From assembly GCA_905160935.1 (NCBI GenBank), contig CAJHZI010000240.1, positions 2,785,501 through 2,849,500 on the forward strand: DNA of 64,000 nucleotides, read 5' to 3'. This DNA comes from Enchytraeus crypticus. Lineage: Eukaryota; Annelida; Clitellata; Enchytraeida; Enchytraeidae. Positions within the stretch are counted from its first letter, which is position 1. Each line of letters begins with the position of its first letter. Shown here piece after piece: positions 56,049-64,000 of the stretch. A model generated the notes under the pieces. The model ran no database searches. It was not told the origin of the DNA and saw nothing but the letters and a program-made list of their open reading frames with translations. The position numbers and the translations under genes were made by a program.

Positions 56049-58020
56049 TTTGCTTTTTAATCGTGCACAAAATGGCTTGTACTGAACTTTTCATAGGGAG
56101 CTGAGTTGGTGTCGATTAAATTAGAAGTATTCTGATTAATTGAGTAATTGTATTCTGTGAATAGAATAGAGTTTAATGAGTCTACTATCCGATAAATATA
56201 TCACAAATCTAATGGTGCCTAATATCATCATGGATAGCGACAGTGGCGCTTATTGTTACTAATGATTTGTTGTTCGTATTTTCGTGCTTACATTGCCTGT
56301 ATAAATAGCTATCAATCAATAGATCAGTAAATTATAATCAAGAGATTTAAATATTGAGAACTTAATCGAATTATAATAAAAAGATTTTAGATTTCGCAGA
56401 ATTTGCACGAAATACATAAATGTTTATTAGTCTAATTAATTGATGAAGTTAGTAAACCTAGTAAAATGGATTAAATATTTGTAACTATCTTTTGCATCCA
56501 AGACTAAAAGTGATCGTATTTTAGTTCGTAAACTAACGTGATATATCTAAGAACGACAATTTGTAATTGTTGTTGCTTTAGCACTTTATTCCATGCTAAA
56601 ATAAAGAAGTCAAACAACTGTAAACTAGTAGGACTGTATAGCTTTATACAGTAGCAGCTGGATACATCCCAATCAGAGTGATTTTTCATGATGAATCGGA
56701 CTATTAGTGCAGATTTTCGAAATGAAAGAATATGAGGTACTGAAGCATCATTGTATCGTTACTCAGCCTAGCACCGATATGGGATATGAGACATTAAAAT
56801 CCAACTTTATGAAGTCACTCTGTGGTCATAAACTCAACAAAATCTCTGGTTGTTGTACACTTGACAGTAAACCAGCAGAGCGTCTTAGAGAGTGCTTGAT
56901 ATTTATTTAAGTTGTATATCGAATCGTATCTGAATTTTCTTGAACAATGGATATCTTGCTGCACTTTCTATAAAAGCACAACAATGATAGAAAGTGGAGT
57001 AGAAAGTCTCATGAAAAGCAGATGTGCAGTGTAAAGTCTTCCAGATAATCGGGCTCTATGGAAATGATAGGCACATCGAATGGGAATGGTGCTCTGGCCA
57101 ATGGCACTAAGGTTGTGTATATAACTTACGTATAACGTTATTGATATTGTAATATTCCGTTGTTACCATAAATACCGAGAATAGACTAATAGAAACTGTA
57201 AGCGTGTCATAGGAGCCGTCTAACCCAGATGTAGAGGAGATCCGCCAAATGTTCATTTCAACTGTACGGATGACTTCGCTCTGTAATGACGATAATTGTT
57301 TGATGCATTTTGTGTATTTATAGGCCTATGTATTTTTGAATTGACAAATTGTGAATACACTTGAATATATTCTGTAATTGTTTCTATATTAGCTCATGAC
57401 TTCGGGTTCCTTACAAACCTCACAGCGCTCTACTATGTGTAAATCCACTGGACCAGTGTAGTGCCACTGGCTTCACATCTCTATAGGTTCGTGGATTGAA
57501 CGTGCTATTCACAGCTAATCCTCGGATTGTTTCGCTTCTGTGATTCACGACGGAATAAAGTTGTCCTTTATCGCGATAAGTCAGATAAATATTTAAACTG
57601 GGACGATGAACAAACGCCATTTCATCATTTTATCGTCAAGTTGCTGTATTTTGAAACTGCGTCACATTTAAAGGTGTCGCATCCCATAAAACTATGAAAA
57701 TATCGAGAGAGCAGAAAAATTATCTGCTGTGTATTGGACTGCAGTGGAATTTGTTTCAATATAGGGTTGAAACTTTTTAACGGAATTAGAAACGGTTCAT
57801 ACTTTTTAGGATACCAAAGAGGCTACTAACAAAGGATTAGGATATCGGCCACTAAATTCATTATTTAATAAATGATGTCTCAATGATGTCTTAAAATGTC
57901 TAAAGAACGACCCAAAGCAGTCAAATAAGATCAAGAATTAAAACCCGAGTTTCATGTTAGTTTTATATCGTGCCTTGTTAGAGCCGATCTAGACTTTGTT
58001 ACTTAATCGATTTAATAATA
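56049..58020. other. Intergenic, no recognised gene
   Basis: Only short ORFs with no splice context or recognisable motif. No transposon ends or tandem arrays noticed. Confidence 0.55.
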
Positions 58021-58021
58021 T

Positions 58022-58190
58022 TAATAATAATAGCAATAAAGATTTAATGTCCGGTTCCTCATCCAGGAATGATGTCAAGGACGTTCCCAAAGCACACGTC
58101 ACTAGTGATCAATTCACCCAGACCAATCTGCAAAAGAAATGTGATGAGGAGAAGTATGGTCCAAACGAAAGCCAGTCCGGTGATAAAAAA
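58022..58190 (-). mobile_element. LINE-D 3' UTR copy
   Basis: The complement matches 3055-3205 almost throughout: TCACCGGACTGGCTTTCGTT, GCAGATTGGTCTGGGTGAAT, GGATGAGGAACCGGACATTA. The tail is (TTA)n-like at the low end. It creates a spurious plus-strand ORF. Confidence 0.88.
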
Positions 58191-58199
58191 TGGTAGGGT

Positions 58200-59870
58200 A
58201 ATAACATAATAATTAGAAGATTTACTGCATTCGTTAATTTAAGTAGAATAAACCAAATTTAACTATATTTGTACATGATTACAAAAACGAACGTAATTTA
58301 ATTTTCAACGGAAATTACGAGAAATAAATATGAAAAGAAGTTTAGAATTTATTCTGGAATCAGTGAAGAGTGAAATATTGCCTTGCAAATGTTTTCGCCT
58401 CACTTCTGGTTGTATCAGTTTCAACAAAGTGTTCAACAAATATTTGCCTTTGTCTCACTTCACCACATGAGTAACAAGTTACTTGTCGTTTCTTTATTAA
58501 GATTATAAATCAAATGAGTTTGTGGTTACGTTGTAGATTATTGCATGCAACTTTCTCTTCTGAAAGTAGTTGTGAAATAGATGGTCACACTGTGAATTTA
58601 CAATAAAAATCTCTTTAATAAACTCGAAAATTTCCACACTCTTTCTCTCATGCCATTTTGGGTTATTGAAGGCCTGTAAGTCTTCAGGTTACTTATACCC
58701 AACGTGTTCGATGTTGCATAGGAAGAATTTAATGCAAATATCGCAAAGCTATAACACGTCCTAAAAAATCTTTCTTCCCTTTCTACGTCGGTGAATTGCC
58801 AAGAATTAACTAGTGAGTACAGCAAAGGACTGCAAAGTTAAGCTCTTATTTAACTTACTACTGTTTCGCTTCTCCGAAGCAATAGTGCAGCGAAATATGT
58901 ATAGACAAAGTGTGATCAACTTTATTTATTTAAAATTTCGATTTGCATAGCAAACAAGCAATGTATTGCAAATAATTCAATAGCACATAATTGGAAAATC
59001 AGGGTTAGCCCAAGGCTATAGGCACTATTTATAGGGACCCATATACGGTAAAATTCTATAACTTCGATTCCTATCGCCCGATTTTTATCAAAATTAAATG
59101 CAAAGAAATTACTTTTCGACAATTCTCTGAGATGGAAAAGAATCCATAGATGAATCATTTATATTCATTGCTGATTAGGACGTTTTCTTAAATGTGTTGA
59201 ATGTTAATAAAATTTTCTACTTTATGTCCGGTCTCGAGCTAAAGTTTGTTTAAAATAATCGCGCAATTTAGTAAACAATGGCGTCTATTTTTATTTACTT
59301 CTATTTTAAAATTGGGCGTTCGAGAGCAAATAGTCTGCAAATATTTCGAATTTGAGATGTAAGGCGCTGGATTCCGGATCATTAGATCATAATGGACTGC
59401 CCAAAGCATCAGGACGGCGCTATTTACTATGTTCACGTCAATCTCCCTGACTTCACTGCATTTCCTTTCCAATCAAGAGTCACGATTGAGCAATTTGCTT
59501 TTGATTATCTAGCGCATCACCGCCTGCCTAACAGTTCGATTTATCTCTAAAATTGCGCAGTAAATATCTGAAGTCTGCAGGTAATTTATACTTCTCGTAC
59601 ACAGCGAAATAAAGTCAATTGCGATATAAAAAGCGACTATTCTGCTAAATTTGTACAACAGGATATCTGTAATATTGTTCGCATAAAAAATGCCATATGA
59701 AGTGAAAAATAATTTAACTTTGGGCTATATCTTTCCGCCAACGGTGCTAACAAAATCACAAATTACAAATCTTAGCGTGTGTATTAATGTATGCATGTAT
59801 GAACATAGGCCTATGATAAAAGCTCTTGTATGTTTGAATTTATTCGCTTTATTCATGCATACATACGTTA
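58200..59870. other. Intergenic, no recognised gene
   Basis: Unremarkable AT-rich sequence with short ORFs only. It should contain the promoter or 5' untranslated exon of the ECE-like gene if that gene begins nearby. Confidence 0.5.
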
Positions 59871-59876
59871 ATACAA

Positions 59877-60110
59877 AATCATCATCATCTTCCCTGAAAT
59901 CCCAGTTGAACTATGGTCATGATACGAATAGACTGTCGCAAATCCTCTCTGTCCTATATCAACCATCAATCTCCTATTTGAGACTTTTCCATTCGTTAAA
60001 ATTTTTGTAGCAATTTCAGGAGCCTAGGCGCTCACCAACTGAATGCCCTTTCTGAAATTGGTGTGTATCTTTAGTCGCCTTCTACGACACGTGCAGTTAC
60101 TGGTTGGTCA
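59877..60110 (-). mobile_element. LINE-B 3' fragment
   Basis: (GAT)n tail complement at 59877-59890, then CCCAGTTGAACTATGGTCAT, AAATCCTCTCTGTCCTATAT, TTTGTAGCAATTTCAGGAGCC and further 5' sequence to about 60110. The longest 3' UTR copy of LINE-B here, about 100 bases upstream of the ECE-like first exon. Confidence 0.82.
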
Positions 60111-60212
60111 ATTCTTCAAACATCCCGGATACTACACAAGGAATATAATTTATCCTAATTTTAATAATTTATAATAAATGCTTTACTTTAATAAATGTCA
60201 TTGTTGTTACAG

Positions 60213-63200
60213 ATGTCGGCAGGACAGAAGTACCGCAGAACTAATTTCGAAGAGGATGACGTAGGCTCAGCCTCAGGTGACGTCACTCCACCAGGTGTGA
60301 CGTACAGTCCAGTGGTAGCGTTCGGCACACAGAGGACGCTGTGTCAGCGCCGAAGTGCTGCAGAAAAAATACTTTTAGCTGCCGTAATAGTACTCACCGT
60401 CATCGTGTTCACTCTTATTATAGTTCTCGGTTCTCACAAACATGCTCAGGACGTCCCTAACAATGATTTACGGGACAAAGAAGAAGAGAAAAGTGCTAAC
60501 AAGAGTAATTCTACAGGACTTTCAGGTTTGTGATTATATTTCATTAAATATTCGGCATATACAATTATGAAACACTTATATATAGGGTGGATCTAGAAGT
60601 AGGTGCTACCCAAGAAGGCATTGCCTGGGTTTGTATGGTATAATAGCAGAGCCGCTTATACGATTAGCATGCCAATATCGTAGGCTATACGCTAGAAGTC
60701 GTTCATATGCAAGCAAGTAGCGGATTGATCTGATAGGTTAGTAGGAACTAATTGTTAGGCTTATATGCTGGCCCATCGCTAATGCGATTGAAGTTTCGAT
60801 TGAAGATGTTTTCAATGCGTTGCATCCTCGGCTGTATCTCACTATTACGCTGATATTTTAGCCGGAGACTATGCTGAGATTTTATTGATTTTTATTCACG
60901 TTGCAGGGATACCATCAAATTTGTCTGCTGGCCTGAAGAGATGCGTCAAAAGATTAACCATTTATCATCGTCGCCTGCATTATAATGAATGAGATCTGTG
61001 AGAGTATCTAAGTACACGCAGTTTAAGTTATACATTCATACGTTTCTTACATCTTATCAAAAATTACACTTTTTGTCATTCAAATATCTGCACTTGAGCA
61101 ACAATTTTTGTAAATATTTTTATAGGGTAGGCCTAGTAGAAATGTCAAAGTTATGCAAAGGCAGTAGGGCTACTTGTAACAATATTGCATTATTAACAAT
61201 ATTGTGTTATTAACAATATTGTGTTATTAGCAATATTGTGTTATTAACAATATTGTGTTATTAACAATAGTGTGTTATTAACAATATTGCGTTATTAGCA
61301 ATATTGTGTTATTAGCAATATTGTGTTATTAGCAATATTGTGTTATTAGCAATATTGTGTTATTAGCAATATTATGTTATTAGCAATATTGCGTCAGTAG
61401 TAATATTGTTTTATTATTTAAAAATGTAACTACTATTATTTGACTAATATTCTATATCGGAATTGGGACCGACGTCACAGCAATCTCTAGAGATCCGAGT
61501 TGAATAGTTTAGTGAATAAATAAATAATAATTAATTAATTTTACTTTTACTTAACAAATAACTGTAAATAAATAATGAATGAATTAGTGAATAGGTCTAT
61601 GTTGCGACAGCAGGCAAAATATAGATCAGGAAGTTATATTAAAATTAAAAAATAGTCATTTTAAAATTTACGGTTAAATCGATATGTGAAATACTGAGAA
61701 AATATTGAAAAATTCGGTTATTCCGAGATATAGGTGTAAGTTCTGATGTAAATTTTCATGCAGTGAAATTCTCATAGAATTTTGACCCTGTTTCCCTTGG
61801 TTCAATAAAGACTGTTCTACCATGATTGATGCTTCGTTGGAGATGGATATACGATATCATAAGAAAGTATCTAATTACTTGTACTAATAGCGTTGAGAAA
61901 GTGTTTCATTATCTAATTAAAAATTATACAAAATATCTGCAACTTAACCCATACTGACAAATCCCTGAAAGTCTAAACGAAATCGGAAGTTTTTTATTGT
62001 CAGTTATTTTTAGTTCTAATGCGCTGGCACTACCAGGCTTCTAAAAAAAATAATAATAAATAATAAGATTAATAATAATAGTATTAGTATTATTATATTA
62101 TTGGTATTATTATTACTATAGTAATATAATAATAATAATAATAATAACAATAATAATAATAATAATAATAATCATCATCATCATAATCATCATCATCGTC
62201 ATCATCATCATAGGCAGACTAATTGCAAAGCTACAAGCGATAAGCTAGAGATCTATTTTCTATTGCTAAGGCTTTCCATGACTCTGCAAAGACGTGTGCA
62301 GTCTGCTTTAGCAAATTATTTTAAGCAGCTAGCTGACCTCGAGTAGCCGGGCGGCGATTCAGCACGTATTGCTTTAATCATTTTTATCAAACCTCTTTTT
62401 AAATGAATTTCATCAATACAAATCTATCAAACCAATTTAGTAGATATTTTTAAAAATTAATAAATGCATATTAATTGTTACATTCTAAGTGAGTTGTATA
62501 TTGATCCAAAGTACTTTCTGCGTAGAACTCTAGCCTATTGCATGAAGAAGTCTACTATACAAGTACATGTATTATCATTACAGCATTACTCTATTATTAC
62601 TAGTATTATCATTACAGCATTACTCTATTATTACTAGTATTATCATTACAGCATTACTCTATTATTACTAGTATTATCATTACAGCATTACTCTATTATT
62701 ACTAGTATTATCATTACAGCATTACTCTATTATTACTAGTATTATCATTACAGCATTACTCTATTATTACTAGTATTATCATTACAGCATTACTCTATTA
62801 TTACTAGTATTATCATTACAGCATTACTCTACTATTTTTTATTACGATATTACTGTTTTTCCTAGTATTCTTATTACTACGTTACTTTATTATTACTAGT
62901 ATTATCATTGCAGTATTACTTTATTATTAACAATATTATTACTGAAATATTACTGCTCTATTACTGGAATTATTATTACAGTATTGCTTTATTGTTACAG
63001 TTTTATTGTATTACAACTAGGTTCATTTTATCACAATAAAAATTTAGTATATTTATTAAGATCTCTATCTCTCTCTGTAATGCCTAAATAGAGGTCGGTG
63101 ACATAAAAATCATATTATTTCTCAACTTAAAATACTATTGACTAAACATTATGATTTAGTTAGTCATTTGTCGTGCAATGCTTCGAGAGGTTTTTCTATT

Positions 63201-63415
63201 TTTTTCAGAGAACCTCTGCCTGAGCAAGGCCTGTATAACAGTGGCAAGCTCAATCCTAAACTCCATGGATACTTCCGTAGATCCATGCGAGGACTTCTAT
63301 CAATTCGCATGCGGTAATTGGATCAAGTCCCATCCTATCCCACCCGGAGAATCTCGTTGGGATACGTTCGGAGTGCTCCGGCGTCAGAATGAGATCGTCA
63401 TGAAGAATCTACTCG
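60213..63415 (+). CDS. Endothelin-converting-enzyme-like M13 metallopeptidase, N-terminal part
   Basis: Exon 60213-60525 follows a TTGTTGTTACAG acceptor-like tract and starts with ATG. Exon 63209-63415 follows TTTTTTTCAG and ends at a GTTCGT donor. They join in phase 1, and the gene continues past the window. Residues 1-50 are cytosolic (KYRRTNFEEDD resembles the ECE tail). About 53-73 is a type II signal anchor (ILLAAVIVLTVIVFTLIIV). The ectodomain begins with CLSKACITVASSILNSMD, then DPCEDFYQFACGNWIKSHP, the hallmark N-terminal block of neprilysin/ECE peptidases with its conserved cysteines. The zinc site (HExxH) would lie in later exons not present here. Family role: processing of secreted peptide precursors at membranes. 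An in-frame ATG 18 bases upstream (60195) is possible if the acceptor is not used. Confidence 0.9.
61180..61400. repeat. 17-bp minisatellite in the ECE-like intron
   Basis: About 12 copies of AACAATATTGTGTTATT with AGC variants, each containing the palindrome CAATATTG. Confidence 0.92.
62048..62215. repeat. (AAT)n / (ATC)n microsatellite
   Basis: AATAATAAT runs with ATTATTATT inverted segments around 62080-62130, ending in (CAT)n at 62172-62212. Confidence 0.92.
62562..62830. repeat. 34-bp minisatellite in the ECE-like intron
   Basis: Seven to eight nearly identical copies of ATTACTCTATTATTACTAGT + ATTATCATTACAGC, then degenerate copies to about 62960. Each unit ends in TTACAG, an acceptor-like triplet, though no exon follows. 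Confidence 0.93.
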
Positions 63416-63511
63416 GTTCGTCCGCTGACTAATGGAGCCAATTTGTTGATAATTTGCTGGATAAACAGCAGAATATGTTGCTATTATTAGCATTTATATG
63501 ATCGTCTACTA

Positions 63512-63760
63512 TAAAGAAGTAAACACGCATTATAGTGAAATGATCAACTATGTTGATATCCATCACTTTTTAATACCACATGTTTAAACCGTTAAGCAAT
63601 TTAGTTCATTTTCCGTGTAACCAGTCCTGTGAATGTCCGAGTTTTTACTCTCAGATCAGCGCGGCTGGGATTCGAACCCACGAGGGTTCAATTCACCTCA
63701 GGATCTGTCATTTAAAACTTCATGACGTTACCCCTACGCTATTAAGACATTCTATAACTT
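63512..63760 (-). mobile_element. S2 SINE, near full length
   Basis: AGTAAACACGCATTATAGTG tail complement, GCGGCTGGGATTCGAACCCA B-box complement and GTTACCCCTACGCTATTAAG head complement; the same family as 17135-17412 and 21425-21668. Lies about 100 bases after an ECE-like exon. Confidence 0.85.
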
Positions 63761-64000
63761 TCTCAAATCTGTTTTAGATCAATTATTTTAGTTTCACTGA
63801 CGTGTTTTTCTGTTGCTGAATATAAAATAGGCCTACGTAGAGAAATGTAGGAGGGCAATTTGCGCAACGATCATATAATTGTTGTTCATGATGCAGTCTA
63901 CAAGATAGATTATTTCAAATCTCTACGGCTTTACATGTACATGTATAATATATTCTGTAAAAAAACTTAGATAGTCCAGGACATTTATTTGTTGATATTT

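Noticed and set aside
57420..57620. Minus-strand 66-residue ORF ending GFTHSRAL
   Set aside because: No recognisable motif, no splice partner, ordinary length for chance.
57996..58196. 66-residue plus-strand ORF
   Set aside because: Antisense of the LINE-D 3' UTR.
60906..60987. Possible extra exon of the ECE-like gene after GTTGCAG
   Set aside because: It would join in phase but reaches a TGA after about 27 codons with no M13 similarity, whereas 60525 to 63209 joins cleanly to family sequence. A poison exon cannot be excluded.

Overview
The window is nuclear DNA from an invertebrate animal. It is AT-rich, with compact multi-exon genes that have GT-AG introns and use the standard code, set in dense interspersed and tandem repeats. 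The protein families are general metazoan ones. Nothing here fixes the phylum, so I do not name one.

Four genes were recognised and spliced by hand; exon phases agree throughout. (1) SYAP1 (BSD-domain synapse-associated protein 1), minus strand, 5819-14712, seven exons, 380 codons. (2) A lysosomal phospholipase A2 / LCAT-like enzyme (PLA2G15 family), minus strand, 20130-26729, seven exons, 411 codons with an intact catalytic triad. (3) COX15 (heme A synthase of mitochondria), minus strand, 37936-44059, nine exons, 407 codons with all expected heme-binding histidines. (4) The first two coding exons of an endothelin-converting-enzyme-like M13 metallopeptidase, plus strand, 60213-63415, running off the right edge. 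Two further genes are not recognised: the last two exons of a plus-strand gene at 192-1460, and a three-exon plus-strand gene at 29524-35162 encoding about 1425 residues of largely low-complexity, probably disordered protein. The genes are functionally unrelated and do not form a cluster.

Between and inside the genes lie remnants of at least four LINE families, labelled here A-D. Each has its own 3' simple-repeat tail: A ends in (TTG/TTA)n, B in (GAT)n, C in (GA)n and D in (ATTT)n. There are also three tRNA-derived SINE-like families (S1-S3). S1 shares its 3' end with LINE-D, which looks like a SINE/LINE partnership. Minisatellites with units of 13, 17, 22, 25, 30, 34, 35, 45 and 51 bp are abundant, as are (AT)n, (GA)n, (CT)n and (AAT)n tracts. 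The stretch 44060-60212 contains no convincing gene.

The most unusual feature is that many intronic tandem repeats are copies of exon edges. At least eight exon boundaries in SYAP1, PLA2G15 and COX15 are tandemly or locally duplicated, and most leave extra 3' or 5' splice sites in the adjoining intron. The clearest cases are the COX15 last exon (about 11 acceptor-bearing copies, the nearest three in frame), SYAP1 exon 5 (a 51-bp in-frame unit) and SYAP1 exon 7. Several acceptors are also preceded by (TTGA)n tracts that could act as repeated branch points.
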